From NCBI GenBank assembly GCA_964461435.1, contig CAYWUI010000012.1, forward strand, positions 1 through 64,000: a DNA stretch of 64,000 bases, given 5' to 3'. Positions 24,232 through 32,732 of the stretch are shown here, piece after piece (positions within the stretch are counted from its first letter, which is position 1; each line of letters begins with the position of its first letter). The translations under genes were made by a program, and so were the position numbers. The notes beneath the pieces were generated by a model. It had not been told where the DNA came from, ran no database searches, and saw nothing but the letters and a program-made list of their open reading frames with translations. Source of the stretch: G020354785 sp964461435. GTDB taxonomy: Bacteria > Bacteroidota > Bacteroidia > Bacteroidales > UBA10428.

Positions 24232-26865
24232 CTATAAAGCAAAACGGTATGATAGTTTAATGAGAAAAATATCATGAGGGTAGATCCTGAAAAGCTCCTT
24301 TACATCACTGGCGAATGCAAACTGACCATCGTTTTTTTCGTCAAACCTGTTTTGTGACCATACCAGGTAAAGTGTTGAGCCAGGCAAATACTCCCACCGC
24401 AAGACAAGGTTCGAGTTAAAATCAAAATGATTGAAGTCAGGATTATCAAATGAATAGTCAACATATCCGTCTGTGTTTTCATCTATAGCATATATATTGT
24501 CACTGTCATTAAATTCCAGTTGCTCTTCTGAATACTGAATATAACGGTCCTCAATATCATCGGCTTTTGAATCGTTTATATATTTCAGGTCACGGTATTT
24601 GCCTGCTGATATAAAGGGCATTCCATAATACTGAACAGTGAAGTCAGGCGTTATGTTATAATTAAGTCTTACAACCATGCTTGCCTCTGTACGTTCGATA
24701 TTTCCCCTTATATATCTTTGTCCGTTCAGGTAATCAATATTGTCAATATAGGCAATTTTATTGTGTGATTTCTGATAGGCGGGGGCTATCGAAAAATTAA
24801 GTGCGTCTGATATATGCACTGCCATTCCAAAATTATAGTACTCACCGAATGCCGTATTATGATCAAGGATGTACAGGGAATTATTAAAATAGAACATGAT
24901 TTTCTTCCTGTGGTCTGTTTCAAGGTAAGAGAAGATTTGAGTATCTCCGTCATTCAGCAGTGAAGGGCCCCCTCTGAGCTCCTGGGTAGAAATGGATTTT
25001 CCTCCCCTGGTGATTCCGCCCCCCAGTTCCCAGAAATTTTTGAAATCACAATGAGCATCAAAAGAACCTCCTTCATATCTTTTTTCTGCTCCAAATGTAA
25101 GTCCGTACCATTGTGCAAAATTAAGGTTCAGATTCCTGAATATGCTGAAAGGCTCATTTTGAAAGAAGCCAACCCATGCAACCTGTTGTATTTCGTCATT
25201 TTCCCTGAGATAACCGATATCATTAAGGTTAAACCCGGGGGAACGCCATGTTACCCAAATCGTGTAAAGCCATTTACTGTTACCTGCCCGTCCATATTCT
25301 ATCGTTCCTCCCATACCACTGAGGTACGTCAGTGTTGAGTCGGCTTTTAAATGCCTGGCATCTTTGCGCTGGAAGAAATGCGGGGCAGAAGTCTGGGTTT
25401 CATAAATTGCTTTTTCGCTGCCCCTTATATGACTGAACCCAGCCAGGAAATTGAAATAGTATGTCTTGTCTTTCCATTGATGATTGAGGTTTATGCCTCC
25501 TGTATAGGCAGAACGATACATAATATTTTCAATTTCAATATTCGAAAGGTCGCGGTTTGTAGCTGTAACCATCGCACCTATTCTTGTATTTGAATTATTC
25601 ATGTCTTTCTGGACCCTCCCTGCAAAATAATTAGCGAAAGGTTCCATTTCTTCTGTTTTGCGCTGCCCGTATTCTTCAACTTCAGCTTTTTCCCTTTCAG
25701 TAAAACTTTCGAGTACACCTATTGACCATCCCTTATGCGTCCTGCCTGTAAGCTTTAATGCTCCCAGTATGGTAGTGCTTTTAATTGTCTCTGCATAGGC
25801 ACTGTCAGGCAGATCAAGCTCACGCCCCGGAGCTTTACCTATTCTTCTTGAATAAAACAAATTGTCATTTGACAGGAGACTGCCACCGGGTAAAAAGTCA
25901 AAGCTGAGAATATTACTGCCTTCAATAAAAAAGGGACGTTTATCCTCGAATTTTGTCTCGAAGGTAGTAAGGTTAACCTCTGAAGGGTCGGCTTCAACCT
26001 GGCCAAAGTCGGGATTAACAGTAAAATCAAGAGTCAGGTTGTTTGTGACGCCTATTTTACCGTCAACGCCTGCTGTTGCCAGCAAATCGCGGCCATCGGC
26101 AAAAGGATTACCTTCTTCCTTTTCATAATGCTCATAGCGGCTGACAACATAGGGAACAATATCTTTTTGCTTAAGCGGACTGATATTCTTTATACCGTGC
26201 AGTTCCCCCAGGTGATTTACCCATCCGGGAGCATTGGGTGATATGAACTGCCAGCTTGACCTTTCTTCTTTTCTGTACAGCCTTCTGTTTACCTGCAAAC
26301 CCCATATACATTCTTCCTGCTTGCTGAAGCGCAGCTGGGTCAGGGGAATACGCATTTCGGCAATCCACCCCAGGCTATCAATGCCTGTCTTAACATACCA
26401 TATGGGATCCCAGCTCGAATCCCAGTTGTTATCATTCGTTATTGCTTCATCGCCCTTAACCCCTGCTGCATTTACTGTAAATGAGCAGGCTGTTCGTAAA
26501 TCGTGGTAGCTGTCAATATTAACTTCTATCCAGTCACCGTCAAAACCGTCACGTCGTGACATGCGCCTTACAATACTGTCGGGCGACGTATCAAAGCACC
26601 GGATGGCAACGTAAAGGTTCTCATCGTCATATATTATTTTAAACTCTGTTCGCTGCGAGGGAGGTTTTTTTTCATAAGGTATCCTCTGGACAAAATCCCC
26701 GCTCCATTCGACCGTGTCCCATACTCTCTCGTCGATGACTCCATCTATTCGCGGCGGTTCGGAAGTTATCCTTACAGTATTATAGATGCGTTTCTGGCTG
26801 TATATCCTGTATGATACGACTGGCAAAAACAGGAATAAAATTAGAAGTCTGGACATCAAATACAA
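24232..26865 (-). CDS. DUF5916 outer-membrane protein with CBM9-like N-terminal domain
   Basis: An 877-residue exported protein: signal peptide residues 1-23, then a carbohydrate-binding-family-9-like domain (about residues 30-210) opening IDGVIDERVWDTVEWSG and containing YDDENLYVAIRCFD. The rest matches DUF5916: VTNNLTLDFTVNPDFGQVEADP, FFIEGSNI and YSRRIGKAP, then alternating aromatic strands typical of an outer-membrane beta-barrel, ending in Phe-Ala-Leu. This architecture is common in Bacteroidota and its function is unproven; it may bind or import glycans. Isolated gene, no SusC/SusD partner seen. Confidence 0.85.
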   Translation of the reverse strand: MYLMSRLLILFLFLPVVSYRIYSQKRIYNTVRITSEPPRIDGVIDERVWDTVEWSGDFVQRIPYEKKPPSQRTEFKIIYDDENLYVAIRCFDTSPDSIVRRMSRRDGFDGDWIEVNIDSYHDLRTACSFTVNAAGVKGDEAITNDNNWDSSWDPIWYVKTGIDSLGWIAEMRIPLTQLRFSKQEECIWGLQVNRRLYRKEERSSWQFISPNAPGWVNHLGELHGIKNISPLKQKDIVPYVVSRYEHYEKEEGNPFADGRDLLATAGVDGKIGVTNNLTLDFTVNPDFGQVEADPSEVNLTTFETKFEDKRPFFIEGSNILSFDFLPGGSLLSNDNLFYSRRIGKAPGRELDLPDSAYAETIKSTTILGALKLTGRTHKGWSIGVLESFTEREKAEVEEYGQRKTEEMEPFANYFAGRVQKDMNNSNTRIGAMVTATNRDLSNIEIENIMYRSAYTGGINLNHQWKDKTYYFNFLAGFSHIRGSEKAIYETQTSAPHFFQRKDARHLKADSTLTYLSGMGGTIEYGRAGNSKWLYTIWVTWRSPGFNLNDIGYLRENDEIQQVAWVGFFQNEPFSIFRNLNLNFAQWYGLTFGAEKRYEGGSFDAHCDFKNFWELGGGITRGGKSISTQELRGGPSLLNDGDTQIFSYLETDHRKKIMFYFNNSLYILDHNTAFGEYYNFGMAVHISDALNFSIAPAYQKSHNKIAYIDNIDYLNGQRYIRGNIERTEASMVVRLNYNITPDFTVQYYGMPFISAGKYRDLKYINDSKADDIEDRYIQYSEEQLEFNDSDNIYAIDENTDGYVDYSFDNPDFNHFDFNSNLVLRWEYLPGSTLYLVWSQNRFDEKNDGQFAFASDVKELFRIYPHDIFLIKLSYRFAL

Positions 26866-27046
26866 ATTATAACCACTAAACTTATAAAACGAAAATTTTT
26901 ATTGTGAAAGTAGGGAAAAAAAGAAAACAGGCCATGAAAAGAATTTTAAATTATACTAATGAATGACTTATCTTAAAACTTGCTCCATGATATATTAATT
27001 ATGATCTCAACATTTTGTGCCGAATCTTGAATTATGGAAAAATTTC

Positions 27047-27265
27047 TCAATTCATGCCAACCAAAATTTTTTGTGCCAATATAGTTCCTTTGTAAATTTC
27101 TGATAATCTAAGGATATAAATACCACTGGTTATATTTACTTCCCCGCTCAATGGAATATATAATTCATGATTGATATCAAAAATGTTGTTTGAATAGACT
27201 ATTTGACCGTAAATATTGAATAGCTGAATTTTTAAATTTAACTTTTTATTAAGCCTGTTTTTCAA
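27047..27265 (-). pseudogene. Orphan T9SS sorting-domain fragment
   Basis: About 70 codons on the minus strand encode the end of a T9SS type-A sorting domain: IQLFNIYGQIVYSN, then VNITSGIYILRL and the terminal KILVGMN. No start codon other than a TTG and no body of a protein precede it; just upstream the frame is closed by stops. It is the tail of a secreted protein whose body has been deleted, adjacent to another remnant. Confidence 0.6.
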
Positions 27266-27292
27266 TAAAATATACTTGCAGCGGTTATCATA

Positions 27293-27493
27293 TTAAATAT
27301 ATTTATATATGCCATTCCTGTCATTTGTAATTTTCTTAAAGACTTTGAATGAATAGCCATCAAAACGGCAAAGTCCCTCCCAGGTACCTATCCAGATAAA
27401 TCCCTTTTTGTCGCGCATGAAGGTCTGAATAAGGTTATGTGACAGCCCCCGGGATTTGTCAATATTAGTAAACAGGTAATTTTTTCCTGGCAA
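27293..27493 (-). pseudogene. N-terminal remnant of a hybrid two-component propeller sensor
   Basis: The 66 codons encode the first propeller repeat of the large Bacteroidota hybrid sensors: GLSHNLIQTFMRDKKGFIWI, then GTWEGLCRFDGYSFKVFKK, and stop soon after. Such sensors are over 1000 residues long. The expected signal peptide is found only in another frame (MLLIAIFQEFL), suggesting a frameshift as well as the loss of everything downstream. Confidence 0.65.
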
Positions 27494-27573
27494 AGAAATT
27501 CCTGGAATATAGCTATGAGCAGCATTTATTTACATTCAGTGGCAGGCAATTTCAATATTTAACATATCTATAA

Positions 27574-28335
27574 TCATTCTCCCATAAGTTTGACAACTTT
27601 TGGCTCAATAGCTTCGGCCCATAGCCGGTAGCCTTTTTCAGTCGGATGCAGGTAGTCATACATGATATCCCTGGTAAGGGTACCATCATACGTAAGAAAA
27701 TAACTGTTAATATCAAGATAACAGATTTTTCTGTTATCAGCAACTCTCGATGCCAATATGCTGGCCGTGGCATTCTTCTGACGCTGTGCCGTAGGTATGG
27801 AATCCCGCGGGAAGATGGCCAGAAGGAGTATTTTTGTGGAAGGAAGCTCACTACGCAGCACCTTGCATATCTTTATTATCCCGTCGGCAATCTCTTCAGC
27901 TGTATTGTCCCGGCCATTGGAGTTGTTTGTGCCGATCATAAGTATAGCAAGTTTTGGTGATATATTCTCAAAGTCGGAATGCTCAAGCCTCCAGAGCACG
28001 TGTTGTGTTCTGTCCCCCGCGAATCCCATATTTACCGCATTTCGCGGCTCATAATATTTGTCCCAGTATTCCAGTCCAATGTTTTCCCATCCGTGTATTA
28101 TCGAATTGCCAATGAAAAGAAGGTCAACATTTCCTTCTCTCAGCCGCTCATTGACTGCTTCGTGGCGCGGTATCCACCATTCTACAGCCCATTCCTCGGT
28201 CTGGGGGACAGGAGTGACTGCAGAATGAACCTTTGTTCCTACTTCCCTGAAGGCAACCTTTTGTTTATTTGAACATGACATATAAAAAATAATTACAGGC
28301 AGCATAATCATAAATATTAAAACATATCGTTTCAT
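27574..28335 (-). CDS. GDSL/SGNH-family lipoprotein esterase
   Basis: A 253-residue lipoprotein. The signal peptide ends in FYMSC with Cys21 as the lipidation site. The SGNH hydrolase fold is shown by the four blocks: Ser78 in IGNSII (GNS instead of GDS), the glycine of MGFAGD, the asparagine of MIGTNNSNG, and Asp227 and His230 in DYLHPT. Close relatives resemble the platelet-activating-factor acetylhydrolase beta/gamma group and bacterial acyl or acetyl-xylan esterases. It likely removes acyl groups from glycans in the periplasm or at the cell surface. Stands alone, with remnants on both sides. Confidence 0.85.
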   Translation of the reverse strand: MKRYVLIFMIMLPVIIFYMSCSNKQKVAFREVGTKVHSAVTPVPQTEEWAVEWWIPRHEAVNERLREGNVDLLFIGNSIIHGWENIGLEYWDKYYEPRNAVNMGFAGDRTQHVLWRLEHSDFENISPKLAILMIGTNNSNGRDNTAEEIADGIIKICKVLRSELPSTKILLLAIFPRDSIPTAQRQKNATASILASRVADNRKICYLDINSYFLTYDGTLTRDIMYDYLHPTEKGYRLWAEAIEPKVVKLMGE

Positions 28336-28465
28336 AATTTTAATTTTTAAGTAGTTAATAATTTTGATTTAGTGTAAATTAATAATAACACACCTGGTGA
28401 GAATTACATCCATCAGCATATATTTCTTTTTCATAATTACTGCTTTTTATATTGTTTTGACTGAT

Positions 28466-28780
28466 TTAATAACCTGCATGATAATTATCGAACAGAGAAA
28501 GAATTTCCTCCTCACTAAGAATACGCTTGTAGATTCTTATATCGTCAAACTTACCGTTAAAATATGTGGCGCTGGTGTATTTGCCTGTAAATGAACGTCC
28601 AAAATATATCAGGTTGGCAGCAATATCCAGGACCTGCTTTTCATCAAGCATATAGTGCGCTATAATATCACCAACGGCACTGTTATCATTGGAGTATTGG
28701 GGAAAAAGATCTTCTTCATTTTCAGACTGGCAGGCTAGAAAGATAAGCAGGGGAATAGTAAAATACAGTATCTTTCTCAT
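28466..28780 (-). pseudogene. Lipoprotein with internally deleted LamG-like domain
   Basis: A 104-codon frame. It has a lipoprotein signal (LLIFLAC, Cys17), a short acidic stretch, and a segment that looks like the start of a LamG/concanavalin domain (IIAHYMLD). Without the expected ~100 residues between, it continues with the end of that domain (FNGKFDDIRIYKRILSEEEI). The open frame is intact, but the lectin fold cannot be complete. An internal deletion is the simplest explanation; a genuine short lipoprotein is possible. Confidence 0.55.
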
Positions 28781-28791
28781 AAATTACATAT

Positions 28792-29175
28792 TTATTTAAA
28801 CAAATCTTCATCTCTAATCAGCATAAGTATCGCAGAATGGGGAACGATTACATACTTTTCCTTATTGAATTCAATTTCCCAGCCGCTTTTTTGCAGATAA
28901 ATTGCAAGATCACCTTCTTTAGGCTGCAACGGGACATATTTTACCTCATCACTTTTATTTTTCCACGGCTCGTCAATTTCATTAATTGCAGGTATAGGAT
29001 ATCCGGGGCCAACCTTCAGCACAAAGCCGCTGTATATTTTTTCATTTTCCTGTACTCCCGGAGGGAGATAAAGTCCTGTTTTGGTCCTGTCCTGTGGAGA
29101 TTTGGGTTTAATAAGAATCCTGTCGCCTATAAGGATGAACTTTTCCAGTTTTTGCTCGCCGATTTCAAGTGTCAT
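28792..29175 (-). CDS. GroES-like co-chaperone family protein
   Basis: A 127-residue cytosolic protein of the chaperonin-10 fold: LIGDRILIKP near the N-terminus, a mobile-loop-like KTGLYLPPG, GFVLKVGPGYP, a longer insert, and EGDLAIYLQKSGWEIEF near the end. It is longer than GroES (about 97) through an insertion around residues 75-95. I chose the ATG at 29175 because the TATATTTG promoter box at 29198-29205 would lie within or just after a start at 29208. There is no groEL beside it. A housekeeping GroES is presumably elsewhere, so this is a paralogue of unknown partner, common in Bacteroidota. Confidence 0.75.
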   Translation of the reverse strand: MTLEIGEQKLEKFILIGDRILIKPKSPQDRTKTGLYLPPGVQENEKIYSGFVLKVGPGYPIPAINEIDEPWKNKSDEVKYVPLQPKEGDLAIYLQKSGWEIEFNKEKYVIVPHSAILMLIRDEDLFK

Positions 29176-29197
29176 GTTTTGCAATTTGAAGTACATA

Positions 29198-29205
29198 CAA
29201 ATATA
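29198..29205 (-). promoter_or_regulatory. Probable -7 promoter box of the GroES-like gene
   Basis: The minus strand reads TATATTTG, a full match to TAnnTTTG. The -33 region at 19 bases has ATG instead of TTG. The position places the start of transcription near 29191, which excludes translation from 29208 and supports the start at 29175. Confidence 0.4.
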
Positions 29206-29329
29206 CAAATTGAAATATTAAATTCATGGCGCCTGAAAAATAATGTAGGTACAAGTGCACTATTTAACAGTTTTACAATAAAACATTAAATTTATTGTTT
29301 GTAAATTGTAAAATAAAAATTTCAGGATT

Positions 29330-30412
29330 TTGAGAAGGGTTGCTATTATAGGTTCAGCGGGAATACCACCACGATATGGAGGATTTGAAATATTAGCCCA
29401 AAATCTTGTCACCGGATTGCAATCAAGATTCAGATTTATTGTTTATTGCAGCAGGAGGCTTTACAATAAAAAGGAACGGTTAACTCACAAATACAACGCC
29501 AAACTTGTGTACATTCCTGTAAATCCGAATGGCCCGCAAAGCATAATATACGATATTATTTCAATGATCCATGCGGCAGGAAATGTTGATATTATCTTAA
29601 TCCTGGGTGTATCAGGCTGCCTTTTCCTGCCTATAGTGAAATTATTTTCATGCAGAAAAATTATAACCCATATTGACGGACTGGAATGGAAGAGGAAAAA
29701 ATGGAATCCCCTGGTGAAGCTGTTTCTCAAGTTATCGGAATCACTTGCAATAAAATATTCTGATGAGATTATTGCTGATAATGAGGCGATAAAGTCTTAT
29801 ATTATGAGTGCATATAATATAGTGCCGCAATTAATTGGATATGGAGGAGAACATGCCGGATTACTTTCAGATGATGCGGGCATTAAAAATAGATTTATTG
29901 ATGCCGGCAAAAATTATGCACTTGCCATATCAAGGATAGAGCCTGAAAATAATATACACGTCATATTGAATGCTTTTTCAGATATACCTTCAAGGAATAT
30001 TGTTATTGTTGGCAACTGGAGTAACAGCAGATACAGCAGAAGGCTGCACGATAAGTACAAATATAGTGACAATATTCTTATGTATGATCCTGTCTATGAT
30101 CAGAATATCATTAATATGATTCGCTCAGGGTGTGATATATATATTCACGGATATAGTGCGGGCGGGACCAACCCTTCACTCGTTGAAGCCATGTATACGG
30201 GTAAGCCTGTTATAGCCTATGATGCCGTCTTTAACAGGATAACAACTATGAATAAGGCATTTTACTTCAAAAGTAAGGAAGACCTGGTATGCCTTTTGAA
30301 CAATACAACAGCGCAGGCACTCGATAAAAACAGGAAACATATGAAAGAAATAGCGATGAGAGAATATAATTGGAAACTTGTATCGGAAAAATATGCCAGC
30401 CTGTTCATGTAG
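29330..30412 (+). CDS. Glycosyltransferase family 4 with DUF1972 N-terminal domain
   Basis: A 360-residue GT-B enzyme using a TTG start at 29330. The N-terminal half has the DUF1972 pattern AIIGSAGIPPRYGGFEILAQ, found in rhamnosyl- and other hexosyltransferases of exopolysaccharide synthesis, with LILGVSGCLFLP and THIDGLEWKR. The C-terminal half has the nucleotide-sugar E-x7-E region: YSAGGTNPSLVEAMYTGKPVIAYD. It acts in the cytosol on a lipid-linked or nascent surface glycan. No polysaccharide cluster surrounds it, so the acceptor is unknown. Confidence 0.85.
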   Translation: MRRVAIIGSAGIPPRYGGFEILAQNLVTGLQSRFRFIVYCSRRLYNKKERLTHKYNAKLVYIPVNPNGPQSIIYDIISMIHAAGNVDIILILGVSGCLFLPIVKLFSCRKIITHIDGLEWKRKKWNPLVKLFLKLSESLAIKYSDEIIADNEAIKSYIMSAYNIVPQLIGYGGEHAGLLSDDAGIKNRFIDAGKNYALAISRIEPENNIHVILNAFSDIPSRNIVIVGNWSNSRYSRRLHDKYKYSDNILMYDPVYDQNIINMIRSGCDIYIHGYSAGGTNPSLVEAMYTGKPVIAYDAVFNRITTMNKAFYFKSKEDLVCLLNNTTAQALDKNRKHMKEIAMREYNWKLVSEKYASLFM

Positions 30413-30450
30413 TGGTGGGAAAATCTTTTAGGAAAACTGATTTAATAATT

Positions 30451-30458
30451 TATCTTTG
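30451..30458 (+). promoter_or_regulatory. -7 promoter box for the T9SS protease gene
   Basis: TATCTTTG is the commonest form of the Bacteroidetes -7 element and ends 22 bases before the ATG at 30481. A TTG -33 element is not at the usual distance (TTA is found after 20 bases), so this rests on the -7 box and its position. Confidence 0.5.
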
Positions 30459-30480
30459 CTTACACAGGATGTGAAATTAC

Positions 30481-32658
30481 ATGATTATTAAGAGACTGAT
30501 GTACAGAATAAGATTTACCTTTTTACTACTGCTATATGTCATATATCTTAATGCCCAAATTCAATATCATGGAAAACCTTATAAATTATCCTGCCCGGGG
30601 CTCAAGAATATACCGGTTATTGATCTTACATTAAAGGAAACAGCCAAAGCAATAAAGCCTGATAAAGAAAGTAAGCCTTCAAGGTTAAAACCGGATGAAT
30701 TTGCTTATACAATTGAGGTGGACTATGATTACAGCAATTGTGGCGTATGGGATACTCTTAATAATGGCACGAAATTATGGAGGTTAGGAATTTACTCGGA
30801 AGGGGCACATTCTATAAACTTGATTTTTGGGGAATATCATATAGCAAATGGAGTTAAGGTCTTTATTTATGACAGTAGCCAGGTACACATACTGGGAGCG
30901 CTGACAAGCGGGAATAATAAGGCAGGAGGCATTCTGGCAACAACACCTGTTCCCTGTGATTTTATTTATATCGAGATGCAGGTGCCCTCATTTATTGATA
31001 ATCCAGGCCAATTAAAAATTGAACGTGCAGGGATAGGATATGAAGATATAGCCGGAGATGCCAGGCTCAAGGATGAATGGTACGGCACCTCGGGATCATG
31101 TAACGTTGATATTAATTGTATTGAAAATCAGGAAATACTGAAGAATAAGCATTCTGTAGTCCGTATAATATACCTCGGAACTGAAAGATGCACGGGAACG
31201 CTGATTAACAATACCAGCAATAATGGCCGTCCGCTGGTTTTAACGGCACAACACTGCTTAAAAACAGATTTTATGGCAAATACTGCGATCTTTTATTTTG
31301 GATATGAAAGCCCCTATTGTGACGGTCCTGACGGAAACACCCTTAAATCTGTATCAGGCAGCAGCCTTATTGCAACTACTGATAATAACCTTGATTTTTC
31401 ACTCGTTGAATTATCTGCCGAACCACCCTTTAACTACAGGCCATATTATGCAGGATGGGATAACCTGGATGTACCCCCGGAAAACTCATACTCGATACAT
31501 CATCCCATGGGAGATGTTAAAAAGATTACTGTTGATGATGATCAGGCAACAACAGGCAATTATGGTGAAGGCTACGACCTTTATACACATTGGCTTATAT
31601 CTGACTGGGAGATGGGAACCACTGAAAAAGGCTCTTCGGGTGCACCTTTGTTCAACCAGAACGGGAGACTGGTAGGAACACTAACCGGCGGCGATGCTGA
31701 TTGTGAATTGTCAGTAAATGATTATTACCAGAAACTTTATAATTCGTGGGATGATTATCTGAATAATGACCAGCAGCTAAAGTTCTGGCTTGATCCATCG
31801 AACTCAGGTGCGGTGGATATTGAAGGGTTTGACCCCTATGAAGCATTATGGCAAAGCGGAGATACGATTTCAAATCTGAAGACCGGTGAGACCCCGATAC
31901 TAGCCAGGGGTGACATGGACTGGGGATACCTGTCGGGACACAACTCCGATTCGATAAGGCTTTTTGCAGAAGAATTTAACATTCCCGGACAAAAGAACCT
32001 GTTCGGGGTATTCCTGAATGTTGCAAAGCTAAACTACTCATCTGAGAACTCAAATGTCAATATAATAGTATGGGACGGCAGTACTGAAACTTCCCGGAAA
32101 GTTGCTGAAAAAGAGGTGTTAATGGTTAATATGGTGCCGGATGAATTGAATTTTATTGAATTTGACTCGGTTATTGGAGTTTACAGCAGATTTTATGTCG
32201 GATGTCAGCTCAACTATGACAATCCCCTTGATACTTTTGCCCTCTACATGAGTGAGAATAATGGAAGTAATACTGCCTTCATATCTGCAGATGATCACTG
32301 GATGTCTTTATATGAATATACTTCAGGCACTGTTTCAGCATCATTTGACATACGGCCTTTAATATTTGATTCAATTGAAGCACCTTTTAAATATGATACA
32401 ACATTGTCAACAGGTGATATTAAAATCATACCTGTTATGTCAGAAAATGTCGTTAAAATAGAATTATATGAATGGCCTGAAGAAGAAGTGATAGTAAATA
32501 TTTATTCATTAAACGGACAGCTGATGGCTGCCAAATCATATAAATATGCTGATAAGATAATTGAACATAATGTAAGTAATCTAAAAAACGGAATCTACCT
32601 GGTGCAGGTACTTTATAAGCGATTTATAAATTCAGAGAAGGTACCTGTAATAAGATAA
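30481..32658 (+). CDS. Secreted trypsin-like serine protease (lysyl endopeptidase type) with T9SS domain
   Basis: A 725-residue secreted protease. Signal peptide residues 1-25. An N-terminal pro-region precedes the catalytic domain, which begins near CNVDINC at residue 207 and has His258 in TAQHC, Asp305 in DNNLDFSLVEL and Ser386 in GSSGAPLF. This order and the Cys-rich start match Achromobacter/Lysobacter-type lysyl endopeptidases of family S1. A beta-sandwich-like region (residues about 470-640) and a T9SS sorting domain (GQLMAAKSYKYADK, then LKNGIYLVQVL) follow. It should be surface-anchored or released. It may be transcribed together with the repeat-protein/ABC operon starting 74 bp downstream. 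Confidence 0.88.
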   Translation: MIIKRLMYRIRFTFLLLLYVIYLNAQIQYHGKPYKLSCPGLKNIPVIDLTLKETAKAIKPDKESKPSRLKPDEFAYTIEVDYDYSNCGVWDTLNNGTKLWRLGIYSEGAHSINLIFGEYHIANGVKVFIYDSSQVHILGALTSGNNKAGGILATTPVPCDFIYIEMQVPSFIDNPGQLKIERAGIGYEDIAGDARLKDEWYGTSGSCNVDINCIENQEILKNKHSVVRIIYLGTERCTGTLINNTSNNGRPLVLTAQHCLKTDFMANTAIFYFGYESPYCDGPDGNTLKSVSGSSLIATTDNNLDFSLVELSAEPPFNYRPYYAGWDNLDVPPENSYSIHHPMGDVKKITVDDDQATTGNYGEGYDLYTHWLISDWEMGTTEKGSSGAPLFNQNGRLVGTLTGGDADCELSVNDYYQKLYNSWDDYLNNDQQLKFWLDPSNSGAVDIEGFDPYEALWQSGDTISNLKTGETPILARGDMDWGYLSGHNSDSIRLFAEEFNIPGQKNLFGVFLNVAKLNYSSENSNVNIIVWDGSTETSRKVAEKEVLMVNMVPDELNFIEFDSVIGVYSRFYVGCQLNYDNPLDTFALYMSENNGSNTAFISADDHWMSLYEYTSGTVSASFDIRPLIFDSIEAPFKYDTTLSTGDIKIIPVMSENVVKIELYEWPEEEVIVNIYSLNGQLMAAKSYKYADKIIEHNVSNLKNGIYLVQVLYKRFINSEKVPVIR

Positions 32659-32732
32659 TAATAACTTGATACAAATTTTCTATTATAAGACAATGAAATT
32701 ATGTAAATTAGTTAGAAGAAAAAATTTAAGCT

